Assembly: GCF_030403505.1 (NCBI RefSeq)
Contig: NZ_JAUEMJ010000001.1
Location: 62,001 to 126,000, forward strand
DNA: 64,000 bases
From: Glycomyces tritici
GTDB taxonomy: Bacteria; Actinomycetota; Actinomycetes; Mycobacteriales; Micromonosporaceae
Reading direction: 5' to 3'
Within the stretch, counting starts at the first letter, position 1. Each line of letters opens with the position of its first letter. The translations under genes were made by a program, and so were the position numbers. The notes under the pieces were generated by a model, which saw only the letters and a program-made list of their open reading frames with translations, searched no databases and had not been told where the DNA came from. Below are positions 54,683-64,000 of this stretch, one piece after another.

Positions 54683-56014
54683 CTATCGGGCGGCGACGAT
54701 GGTCGGGTGGAGGTCCTCGGCCGGGGGCTCCCAGGCGTCGACGTCGACGGTGGCCTGGTCGCCGGAGCGGATGTCCTTCATCTGCGTGCCTTCGTCATTG
54801 GTGAAGAGCACGAAGGGGATGCCGCGCTTGTCGGCGAACTTGATCTGCTTGCCGAACTTCGCGGCCGAGGGCGAGACCTGGGTCGGAACGCCGCGCCCGC
54901 GGAGCCGCTGGGCGAGGGCGTTGGCGGCGGGGCGCTCGTCCTCGTTGGCCAGCGCGACCAGGACGCAGGTGGGGACCTCGCGGCTGGCGTCGAGCGCGCC
55001 GGACTGGAGCAGGGGCACCAGGAGGCGCGAGACGCCGATCGACAGGCCCACACCGGGGTAGGTGTGCTTGCCGTCGGAGGCGAGCTTGTCGTAGCGCCCG
55101 CCCGAGCAGACCGAGCCCAGGTGCTCCTGGCCTTCGATGAAGACCTCGTAGACCGTGCCGGTGTAGTAGTCCAGGCCGCGCGCGATCTTCATGTCCGCGA
55201 CCACGAAGCCCGGGGCCTGTTCGGCGACGGCGGCGACGACCGCGGCGAGTTCGCTCAGCCCCTCTTCGAGGAGCGGGTCGGTGACGCCCAGGGCGCGGAT
55301 CTCCTCCACGAAGGAGGTGTCCGCGGTGCTGATCGAGGCGAGCTTGAGGCAGGCCTCGGCCTGCTCGGGGGTCGCGTCCACGGAGTCGATGAGGAGCTTG
55401 GCGACCGCGTCGTGCCCGATCTTGTCGAGCTTGTCGATGATCCGCAGCGCCTCTTCGGTGTCGCGGATGCCCAGGCCCTGGTAGAAGCCCTGGGAGAGCT
55501 TGCGGTTGTTGACGTGCATGCGCAGCTTCGGCAGCGGCAGGCCGCGCAGGGCGTCGGCGACGACGAGGGCGACCTCGACCTCGTAGTGCGCGGGCAGCTC
55601 GCCCAGGTCGACGATGTCGATGTCGGCCTGCCAGAACTCGCGGTAGCGCCCGCTCTGGGGGCGCTCGCCGCGCCAGACCTGCTGGATCTGGTAGCGGCGG
55701 AACGGGAAGTTGAGCTTCCCGGCGTTCTCCAAGACGTAGCGCGCGAAGGGCACGGTCAGGTCGAAGTGGAGGCCGAGGGCGTCGTCTCCGGTGGCCTCGG
55801 TGTCGTCGGCCTGGAGGCGGCGCAGCACGTAGACCTCCTTGGAGGTCTCGCCCTTGCGCAGGAGCTGGTCCATGGGTTCGACGGCGCGGGTCTGGAGGTT
55901 CGCGAAGCCGTGGAGTTCGAAGGCGCGGCGGAGATGGTCGACGACCTGCTGCTCGACGATCCGCTGCCGGGGCAGCAGTTCGGGGAATCCCGAGAGCGGC
56001 TGGGGTCGTGACAT
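54683..56014 (-). CDS. hisS: Histidyl-tRNA synthetase
   Basis: A 443-residue class II aminoacyl-tRNA synthetase. GFPELLPRQRIVEQ is the start of motif 1, RGERPQSGRYREFWQADID is motif 2, and ARGLDYYTGTVYEV is the histidine-A motif; GVGLSIGVSRLL is motif 3. The anticodon-binding domain lies at the C-terminus. It follows the MBL gene with about 60 bases between, as in other actinobacteria. Confidence 0.97.
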   Translation of the reverse strand: MSRPQPLSGFPELLPRQRIVEQQVVDHLRRAFELHGFANLQTRAVEPMDQLLRKGETSKEVYVLRRLQADDTEATGDDALGLHFDLTVPFARYVLENAGKLNFPFRRYQIQQVWRGERPQSGRYREFWQADIDIVDLGELPAHYEVEVALVVADALRGLPLPKLRMHVNNRKLSQGFYQGLGIRDTEEALRIIDKLDKIGHDAVAKLLIDSVDATPEQAEACLKLASISTADTSFVEEIRALGVTDPLLEEGLSELAAVVAAVAEQAPGFVVADMKIARGLDYYTGTVYEVFIEGQEHLGSVCSGGRYDKLASDGKHTYPGVGLSIGVSRLLVPLLQSGALDASREVPTCVLVALANEDERPAANALAQRLRGRGVPTQVSPSAAKFGKQIKFADKRGIPFVLFTNDEGTQMKDIRSGDQATVDVDAWEPPAEDLHPTIVAAR

Positions 56015-56073
56015 GGCGGTCTCCTAGCGTTGTTCGGTGAACGTGGTGTGCGGAACGAGGCGGCGCGGCGAGG

Positions 56074-56748
56074 CTAATGGCCGGGCTGCGCTGCGCGCTT
56101 GAGGTACGGGTTGCGGGCGCGTTCGGCCGCGATGGTGGAGCTGGGGCCGTGCCCGGGCAGGACGATCGTCGCGTCGTCGAGCGGGAGGACCTTGTGGCGC
56201 AGGGTGTGCTGCATGGCCGCGTCGCTGCCCCCGGGCAGGTCGGTGCGGCCGATCGCGCCGCGGAAGAGGACGTCGCCGGTGATCGTGTACAGGCCTTCGT
56301 CGTCGGCGGTGTGGAACATGGCCGAGCCGGCGGTGTGGCCGGGGGCGTGGTCGACGGTGAAGCGCATCCCGGCGAGGTCGACGACGCCGCCGTCGGCGAG
56401 GGCCTGCACGTCGTCGGGTTCGGTCCATTCGAGGCCGGTGCCCACGAGCGACATCATGTTGGCGCTGAAGCCCTTGGCGGGGTCCTCGAGGAGGTGGCGG
56501 TCCGCGGTGTGGATGTAGGCGGGGATGTCGCTCGCGCCGCACACCGGGGCCACTGAGAAGGTGTGGTCGAGGTGGCCGTGGGTGAGGACCACGGCGACGG
56601 GCTTGAGGCCGCGTTCGGCCAGGAGGTCCTCCAGGCGGGGCGCGATGCCGATGCCGGGGTCGACGACCACGCACTCGGATCCGGGACCGGCCGACAGCAC
56701 GTAGCAGTTCGTGCCGAACGCATCCGCCACCAGCGTCTCGATGAGCAA
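56074..56748 (-). CDS. MBL-fold hydrolase (glyoxalase II-like)
   Basis: A 224-residue metallo-hydrolase. VVLTHGHLDHTFSVAPV is the THxHxDH metal motif, DHAPGHTAGSAMFH carries the next His, TGDVLFRGAIGRTDLPGGS the bridging Asp, and VLPGHGPSSTIAAER the last His. TTG 56748 is chosen because GGAGGGGGAG lies directly before it. Extracellular or glutathione-type hydrolysis is possible, but this actinobacterial clade lacks glutathione, so the true substrate is unknown. It lies upstream of hisS and divergent from the cyclophilin/rel genes. Confidence 0.87.
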   Translation of the reverse strand: MLIETLVADAFGTNCYVLSAGPGSECVVVDPGIGIAPRLEDLLAERGLKPVAVVLTHGHLDHTFSVAPVCGASDIPAYIHTADRHLLEDPAKGFSANMMSLVGTGLEWTEPDDVQALADGGVVDLAGMRFTVDHAPGHTAGSAMFHTADDEGLYTITGDVLFRGAIGRTDLPGGSDAAMQHTLRHKVLPLDDATIVLPGHGPSSTIAAERARNPYLKRAAQPGH

Positions 56749-56910
56749 CCGCTCCCCCTCCCTTCGCCGGGTCAGGATACACCGGGCATCCTGCGGTGAC
56801 GCGTCTGACGTGACCCGGCTAAACTGCGGAACTCGTAACCCCTGAAACGGGCGGTGTGCGTCCTTACGGTTCGCAGGCATCGCCGAGACCGGTCATACGT
56901 AGGAGGCCAG

Positions 56911-57228
56911 GTGCCCGCCAAGTCCAAGCACATGGAGCAGCGCAAGCAGCGCATCGCGAACGCGAAGAAGAACGCGCGCCTCGCGACCAAGCTGCGCCGC
57001 CGCCGGCAGCTGCAGGCGCTGGGCGGACTCCTCGCGATCGCCGCGGTGCTGACCCTCGCCTACCTGTGGCAGTCGGGGTTCTTCAAGGACGAGGAGCCCG
57101 TGGCAGAGGAGACCCCCACCTCCGAAGTCACCGAGGCCCCGATCGATCCCAACGCGACCGCGGACCCCACCGCGAGCGCCGAGCCCTCAGAAGCACCTTC
57201 AGAGACCCCCTCCGAAACGACCGAGTAA
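56911..57228 (+). CDS. Small single-pass membrane protein, cyclophilin N-terminal paralogue
   Basis: A 105-residue protein: a highly basic start (PAKSKHMEQRKQRIANAKKN ARLATKLRRRRQLQALGG, space added), one membrane helix (LLAIAAVLTLAYLWQSGFF), then a Thr/Glu/Ser/Pro-rich tail. The basic segment and helix resemble the first 60 residues of the next gene, a membrane cyclophilin, but no isomerase domain follows. It may be a duplicated anchor. GTG 56911 follows AGGAGG. Confidence 0.72.
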   Translation: MPAKSKHMEQRKQRIANAKKNARLATKLRRRRQLQALGGLLAIAAVLTLAYLWQSGFFKDEEPVAEETPTSEVTEAPIDPNATADPTASAEPSEAPSETPSETTE

Positions 57229-57261
57229 GTACCCCCGTACGCGCGACGAAGGAGATCGACG

Positions 57262-58179
57262 GTGGCGTCGAAACAAGCCCAGCGCCTGGCCGCCCGCCAG
57301 CAGTTGCAGCAGCGCATGTCCGTCAAGGCCGAGGAAGAGGCCCGCAGGCGGACCGTCGCGTGGAGCATCGGCGGCGTGGCCGCCCTCGTGGCCCTGGCGC
57401 TGGTCGCCTGGGGCGCCGTCGCCGTGTTCGGCGGTGACGACGCGGACGGCGGGTCGGTCGACGCGGACATCGCGTCGCTCGTGGACAAGGCCGAGGCCGC
57501 TTCGACGCGCTGCGACGGCGTCGAGCCCAGCGGCGAGGGCGCCCTGGGCACCGCCACCGAGGGCGTCACGGACGGCCAGCCCGCCCAGGACGTCTACCTC
57601 GAGTGCGTGCAGATGAGCACGCCGGACGCCTCCGCGACCGAGGACTGCATGTACACCTCCGCCGACGGCACGAGCCCGACCCCGCCGGGGACCGAGCCCG
57701 CCGCCGGCCGCCAGGAGATGACGATCGTGACCAACCTGGGCACGATCACCGCCGACATCGACACCGCGGAGGCCCCGTGCACCGCCGGGTCCTTCACGCA
57801 CCTCGCGCAGGAGGGCTACTTCGACGGCCAGCAGTGCCACCGCCTGGTCATCGACGGCATCTGGGTCCTGCAGTGCGGCGACCCCGACGCGCGCGCCGCG
57901 ATCGAGGCCGGCACGCCCGAGATGGCGGGCCAGGGCTCCCCGGGCTACTCGTACGGCGAGGAGAACCTGCCGGTGCAGGCCGCGGCCAACTACCCGGTCG
58001 GGACCATCGCGATGGCGAACGCCGGCCCCGGCACCACGGGCAGCCAGTTCTTCATCGTGTACAAGGACACGCAGCTGCCCGCCGACTACACGATCCTGGG
58101 CCAGGTGACCGCCGGGCTCGACATCGTCGAGCAGGTGGCGGCCGCCGGGGCGATGGAGGTCGCCGTCCCGGGCATGTAG
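57262..58179 (+). CDS. Membrane-anchored peptidyl-prolyl cis-trans isomerase (cyclophilin)
   Basis: A 305-residue cyclophilin with a basic cytoplasmic N-terminus, one membrane helix (about 32-54) and a C-terminal isomerase domain outside. MTIVTNLGTITADIDTAEAP, LAQEGYFDGQQCHRLVIDG, TIAMANAGPGTTGSQFFIVY and DYTILGQVTAGLDIVEQVA form the fold. The canonical FHRVI arginine appears here as CHRLV. It folds exported proteins or binds the cell envelope. It stands between a small membrane protein and rel, as in Streptomyces. Confidence 0.9.
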   Translation: MASKQAQRLAARQQLQQRMSVKAEEEARRRTVAWSIGGVAALVALALVAWGAVAVFGGDDADGGSVDADIASLVDKAEAASTRCDGVEPSGEGALGTATEGVTDGQPAQDVYLECVQMSTPDASATEDCMYTSADGTSPTPPGTEPAAGRQEMTIVTNLGTITADIDTAEAPCTAGSFTHLAQEGYFDGQQCHRLVIDGIWVLQCGDPDARAAIEAGTPEMAGQGSPGYSYGEENLPVQAAANYPVGTIAMANAGPGTTGSQFFIVYKDTQLPADYTILGQVTAGLDIVEQVAAAGAMEVAVPGM

Positions 58180-58307
58180 CACGCCGGGCGGGTCTCACTC
58201 CGGGCATCGGTGGGCGATCACACCACCCAGCGCGGCTAGGATGGAGCTCGAGGCTTTGTTGATCATTTGCGAAGTCGTCGAACCGTGCTGACACCGAGGA
58301 GGCGTGC

Positions 58308-60656
<2,349 letters not shown>

Positions 60657-60722
60657 GCGCAGCGCGCCGGCGCCCGGTAGGTTGGGCCGTGTTCACGTAC
60701 CAACCCGACGGAAAGCGTTGAC

Positions 60723-61205
60723 ATGACTGAGCTCTCGGCTTTCGCCGGCGACGACCTCGACCTGCTCCTGGACACCCCCGGCGTGGTCATGAAGGGCGCG
60801 ATCGTCGCCGACGGCCACCGGAACGCCCTCGCGTTCCTCAAGGAGGTCACCGCCGGCGCCAAGGAGTTCCGCGCGGCCCAGCGCCACGAGAACCCCTTCG
60901 TGAAGGACGTCGCCACCCGGCTGCGCGAGCGCGGCACGGACCCCGCAGAGGACGACCGCGAGCTCCCGTTCGAGGACGAGGCGATGACCCAGGCGCTCAA
61001 GCAGGCCGAGGACGCCACCGCGCTCCTGCGGGAGCGGGCCGACGCGGTCGACGCCGAGGCGTACGCCGACTGGCTCCTGCGGATCGCCACCGTCATCGCC
61101 GAGTCCGTGAAGACCAAGGACGGCGGCTTCTTCAGCAAGAAGGTCGCCGTCTCCGAAGGCGAGCGCGTCTTCCTCGAGCAACTCGCGCAGGCCGTCGGCC
61201 GCTAG
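60723..61205 (+). CDS. Conserved hypothetical protein, 160 aa
   Basis: A 160-residue, mostly helical soluble protein: LDLLLDTPGVVMKGAIVADG, NALAFLKEVTAGAKEFRAA, EDATALLRERADAVDAEAYA and IAESVKTKDGGFFSKKVAVS. The end SEGERVFLEQLAQAVG is repeated in many actinobacterial proteins of unknown function. No signal or membrane segment is visible. ATG 60723 is not preceded by a strong ribosome site. The stop shares a CTAG with the convergent monooxygenase. Confidence 0.68.
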   Translation: MTELSAFAGDDLDLLLDTPGVVMKGAIVADGHRNALAFLKEVTAGAKEFRAAQRHENPFVKDVATRLRERGTDPAEDDRELPFEDEAMTQALKQAEDATALLRERADAVDAEAYADWLLRIATVIAESVKTKDGGFFSKKVAVSEGERVFLEQLAQAVGR

Positions 61206-62413
61206 GCGACCGCGGGCTCGTCCCAGTCGACGGTGTGGGCGTACTGCCATGCCGTCTTCCCCGGAGTGGTGAAGCGGGCCATGAAGAACGGCATGAGGGC
61301 GTCTCTGAAGCGGGCCGCGACCGGGCCGGCGGCCTTCGACTGGTTCGTGCGCGCGGCGGTGGCGATGACGCGTTCGACCCGCGTCCGGCGTGCCCGCTCG
61401 TAGGCCTGGAAGGCCTGCGGCACAGGCAGGTCGCGCAGGCATCGCGCCAGTTCCACCGCCGATTCGGCCGCAAGGCTCGCGCCCTGGCCCGAGGAGGGCG
61501 AGGTGGCGTGCGCGGCGTCGCCGATGAGGACGATTCGGCCCTTGGACCAGACGGGGACGTGCGGCAGGTCCTCCAGCGGCGACGCCGGGATGAACGCCTC
61601 GGGCGTCACGTGGTCGAGGATCAGCCCGGCCGCGCTCCGGTCGTCCGCGAACAGCTTGCGCATCAAGGCGATCCACTCCTCGTACGAGGTGGCCGCCAGC
61701 TGCTCCCGGGTGAAGGACTTGAACGGCAGGTTCGCGAACCAGCCGGTGCGCGCGCCGTCCGAGACGTGCCCGAAGAAGGCCCTGCGGCCGAAGACCATGT
61801 GGAACGAGCCTCCGGTGTCGCTCACGCCGAGCGGCGCGTCGCTGAACCCGCCCAGGCCGATGAGGCCCGTGTAGCGCGGCTTCGGCGAGGCGGGGTCGAT
61901 GAGCCCGCGCGCCGTCGAGCGGATGCCGTCGCAGCCGATCAGCAGGTCCGCCTCGTGGGTGGTGTGGTCGTCGAACTGGGCGATGACGCTGCGCCCGGTG
62001 TCCACCGCGTCCACGAGCCGCTTGCCGTACACGAACGGCACCCCGGCCCCCGCCGCGTGCGCCTGGAGCAGTTCGGACATCCGCCCGCGCGGCAGGGTCG
62101 TGTTCGCCGGAAGATCGGCGGCGGACTCGATCGTGCCGAGGACCTTCCCCGATCCCGAGTGGATGGTCATCCGCGGCGTGGGGATGCCCTCCCCCGCCAG
62201 AACCCGGTCCGCGCCGACCACGCGCAGGGCGTTCAGGCCGTTGGAGGCCAACGTCAGCGGTCCTCCGCGCGAGCCCGTGCCCGGGCGGTGCGCCTCGAAC
62301 ACGGTGGCGTCGATACCGGCCTTGGCCAGGGCCAGAGCGGCCACGGGACCGGCCACGCCGCCGCCGATGACGATCGCGGTGCGGGCCCGCCCGGTGCGTT
62401 CCATGTCGTTCAT
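61202..62413 (-). CDS. FAD-dependent monooxygenase (PHBH family)
   Basis: A 403-residue flavoprotein monooxygenase. TAIVIGGGVAGPVAALALAKAG is the FAD-ADP loop, GCDGIRSTARGLID carries the DG/RxxxR region, and VLIGDAAHATSPSSGQGASL is the second FAD motif GDAAHxxxPxxGQG. This class hydroxylates aromatic compounds or antibiotics such as tetracyclines, so substrate cannot be assigned. ATG 62413 or 62404 may start it. No partner genes are adjacent. Confidence 0.88.
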   Translation of the reverse strand: MNDMERTGRARTAIVIGGGVAGPVAALALAKAGIDATVFEAHRPGTGSRGGPLTLASNGLNALRVVGADRVLAGEGIPTPRMTIHSGSGKVLGTIESAADLPANTTLPRGRMSELLQAHAAGAGVPFVYGKRLVDAVDTGRSVIAQFDDHTTHEADLLIGCDGIRSTARGLIDPASPKPRYTGLIGLGGFSDAPLGVSDTGGSFHMVFGRRAFFGHVSDGARTGWFANLPFKSFTREQLAATSYEEWIALMRKLFADDRSAAGLILDHVTPEAFIPASPLEDLPHVPVWSKGRIVLIGDAAHATSPSSGQGASLAAESAVELARCLRDLPVPQAFQAYERARRTRVERVIATAARTNQSKAAGPVAARFRDALMPFFMARFTTPGKTAWQYAHTVDWDEPAVA

Positions 62414-62556
62414 GGGGCGACCGTACGGCGCAAGCGGCCCAGGGCGCGTCATCCTCCGGTAGCGTTCGGGCATCGACCTGGGATGTATCCGAAATTCCGG
62501 CGAGGCGCCCCACCCGCCCCTATAGTGAAACCGACTCACACAGGAGGGGTTTCATC

Positions 62557-62820
62557 GTGGGGATGCAGGACAAGTTCAACGAGGCCAAGGACAAGGTCAC
62601 GGACCGGACCGACGACGCGCGGGGCCAGGCCTCGGGCCGGACCGGCGACATGAGGGACAAGGCCTCGAACCGGACCGGCAACATGAAGGACAAGGCCGAG
62701 GATCTGTACAACAAGGCCAAAGAGTCGCCGGCCGGCGATAAGATGGACGAATACGCCGACAAGGCGAAAGAGAAGGCCCAAGGCCTCCTCGGCAAGATGA
62801 AGGGCGACAACGCCCGATAA
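62557..62820 (+). CDS. CsbD-like stress protein with 11-residue repeats
   Basis: An 87-residue charged helical protein of the CsbD type. Its centre contains three units with an 11-residue period: DRTDDARGQAS, GRTGDMRDKAS and NRTGNMKDKAE, reminiscent of LEA-like amphipathic repeats. The end DEYADKAKEKAQGLLGKMKG is also family-like. GTG 62557 follows AGGAGG by nine bases; ATG 62563 is an alternative. Likely a desiccation or general stress protein. Confidence 0.8.
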   Translation: MGMQDKFNEAKDKVTDRTDDARGQASGRTGDMRDKASNRTGNMKDKAEDLYNKAKESPAGDKMDEYADKAKEKAQGLLGKMKGDNAR

Positions 62821-62867
62821 CGCACGCGGCCTCGCGCCGCCGGTTCACGAGTGAGCCACCAGCGCGG

Positions 62868-62902
62868 ATCGGCGGGCGGACCTACCAGGTCCGCCCGCCG
62901 AT
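62868..62902. terminator. Bidirectional terminator, CsbD / secF
   Basis: ATCGGCGGGCGGACCT (62868-62883) pairs with AGGTCCGCCCGCCGAT (62887-62902), a perfect 16-bp stem with an ACC loop, between convergent stops at 62820 and 62923. Confidence 0.8.
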
Positions 62903-62922
62903 TCGTGTGCGCTGAGAATGCC

Positions 62923-64000
62923 TTAGCGACGCTTGCGCTTCTTCGCGCCGCCGCCGGAGCGGTTCCCGCCGCCCGAGCCGCTCGAAGCCTTCTCGGGCTC
63001 CTCCAGCAGCTCCAGCGGGAGGTCGTCGCTCTTGGCCAGCACGAGGCGGTCGTCGTCCCCGTCAACGGCCTTGTCAGCGGCCTTCGGGGCGCCCTTGCGG
63101 GCGGGCTTCTCGTCGTCCGCCCCGGACCGCTTGTTGGCGACCTTCTGGTTGTGGCGGCGGATGACGGCGGCGCGCTCGGCCATGTCGACCACCCACGGCG
63201 CGGCCAGGAAGATCGACGAGTACGCGCCCACGATCATGCCGACGAACAGCACGAGCGCGAGGTCCTTCAGCGTGCCGACGCCCAGCAGGCCCACGCCGAC
63301 GAACAGCAGCGCGGCCACCGGCAGCACCCCGATGAGCGAGGTGTTGATCGAGCGCATGAGCGTCTGGTTGATCGCGTCGTTGACGCCCTCGGCGAAGGTC
63401 TTGCTCCGGGTCTGGAGCAGCTGCGCCGTGTTCTCCTGGACCTTGTCGAAGACCACCACCGTGTCGTACAGCGAGTAGCCGAGGATCGTCAGCATGCCGA
63501 CGATGGTCGACGGCGTGATCTCGAAGCCGACCAAGGCGTAGAAGCCCGCGGTCAGCACCAGGTCGTGGACCAGCGCCGCGAGGGCCGCGATGGCCATGCG
63601 CCGCTCGAACCGGATCCAGATGAACACGCCCACCAGGACCATGAACACGCCGAGCGCGATCAGGGCCTGCCGGGAGACCGACTCGCCCCAGGTCGCCGAG
63701 ACCTCGGAGACCGAGATCGCCTCGGTGCCGATCCCGGCCTCGGCGGCGATCGCCTCGCGGATCGAGGAGGCCTCGTCCGTGGAGAGCTCGCCGATGCGGA
63801 CGATGTAGGACCGGTCCTCGCCCGAGCCCACGACCTGGCCGGAGGCCACGTCGGCCCCGGCCGAGGCGGCCGCGCTCTCGACGTCCTCGAGGGACGCGGC
63901 GGTCTCACCGGCCGGGACGTTGTACTGCACACCGCCGGCGAAGTCGATGCCGAGGACGAAGCCCTTGGTGAGCATGACGATCGCGAGGGCCGCGACGACC
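62923..64000 (-). CDS. secF: Protein translocase subunit SecF (N-terminus beyond window)
   Basis: A membrane component of the Sec system that, with SecD, uses the proton gradient to help release exported proteins. GIDFAGGVQY is the conserved signature in the first external loop; ITPSTIVGMLTILGYSLYDTVVVFD and TSLIGVLPVAALLFVGVGLLGVGTLKDLALVLFVG are the conserved membrane helices. The C-terminus has a charged tail ending SGGGNRSGGGAKKRKRR. The frame stays open to the window edge, so the first part of the gene is missing. secD would be expected just beyond. Confidence 0.95.
   Translation of the reverse strand, partial: VVAALAIVMLTKGFVLGIDFAGGVQYNVPAGETAASLEDVESAAASAGADVASGQVVGSGEDRSYIVRIGELSTDEASSIREAIAAEAGIGTEAISVSEVSATWGESVSRQALIALGVFMVLVGVFIWIRFERRMAIAALAALVHDLVLTAGFYALVGFEITPSTIVGMLTILGYSLYDTVVVFDKVQENTAQLLQTRSKTFAEGVNDAINQTLMRSINTSLIGVLPVAALLFVGVGLLGVGTLKDLALVLFVGMIVGAYSSIFLAAPWVVDMAERAAVIRRHNQKVANKRSGADDEKPARKGAPKAADKAVDGDDDRLVLAKSDDLPLELLEEPEKASSGSGGGNRSGGGAKKRKRR

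Overview
The window is chromosomal DNA of a high-GC Gram-positive bacterium. G+C is around 70%, codons are strongly biased to G/C in the third position, and GTG and TTG starts preceded by AGGAGG-type sites are common. The gene families are typical of Actinomycetota: a fused Rel enzyme beside a membrane-anchored cyclophilin, an MBL hydrolase and hisS, an ECF41/SigJ sigma factor with a SnoaL-like tail, DHA2 exporters, two CsbD proteins, and GltBD. The genus cannot be settled from sequence alone; a Glycomyces/Stackebrandtia-like or Streptomyces-related actinomycete fits. No rRNA, tRNA, CRISPR array or intact mobile element was seen.

Layout. 1-9 kb: FHA-domain protein, DUF1304 membrane protein, RNA 2'-phosphotransferase (kptA), a DHA2 drug exporter divergent from its probable HxlR regulator, an inositol-monophosphatase-family enzyme, a LacI regulator, 3-methyladenine glycosylase (tag), a GNAT enzyme and a methyltransferase. 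9-18 kb: AraC regulator, berberine-bridge-type FAD oxidase with a VOC protein, a secreted intradiol-dioxygenase-like lipoprotein, a glyoxalase-like protein, and a TetR regulator divergent from a two-gene heterodimeric ABC exporter with clear candidate operators between them. 18-27 kb: MBL hydrolase, a TPP-riboswitch-controlled thiamine-precursor ECF transporter (YkoE-YkoD-YkoC), a cysteine-less MGMT-like protein, a DUF1349 protein, a RecQ helicase carrying a PRPP-binding motif at its C-terminus, a GNAT enzyme beside a possible IS5-type scar, and a secreted SGNH lipase. 27-34 kb: DUF4287-like protein, EamA transporter, lipoprotein, then GH2 beta-galactosidase with a LacI regulator downstream and a near-perfect 20-bp palindrome just after the beta-galactosidase promoter.

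34-41 kb: a CsbD protein with a candidate stress-sigma promoter, a translationally coupled pair (cytoplasmic protein plus membrane-anchored substrate-binding-like receptor), a GNAT enzyme, a PAPS-motif sulfotransferase, and an acyltransferase-3/SGNH surface-polymer O-acyltransferase. 41-50 kb: core metabolism on the minus strand: acyl-CoA thioesterase II, pyruvate kinase, and glutamate synthase GltB-GltD. 50-64 kb: two tandem paralogous Pro/Tyr-rich membrane proteins with cysteine-bearing exported domains, SigJ with an NDH-2-like oxidoreductase, hisS and an MBL hydrolase (minus) opposite a small membrane protein, cyclophilin and rel (plus), then a hypothetical gene, an FAD monooxygenase, a second CsbD protein and the 3'-terminal part of secF.

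The most unusual candidate system is the receptor pair at 34.5-36.9 kb. Most convergent gene pairs are separated by perfect GC-rich hairpins that can act as bidirectional terminators; two convergent pairs instead share a CTAG containing both stop codons.
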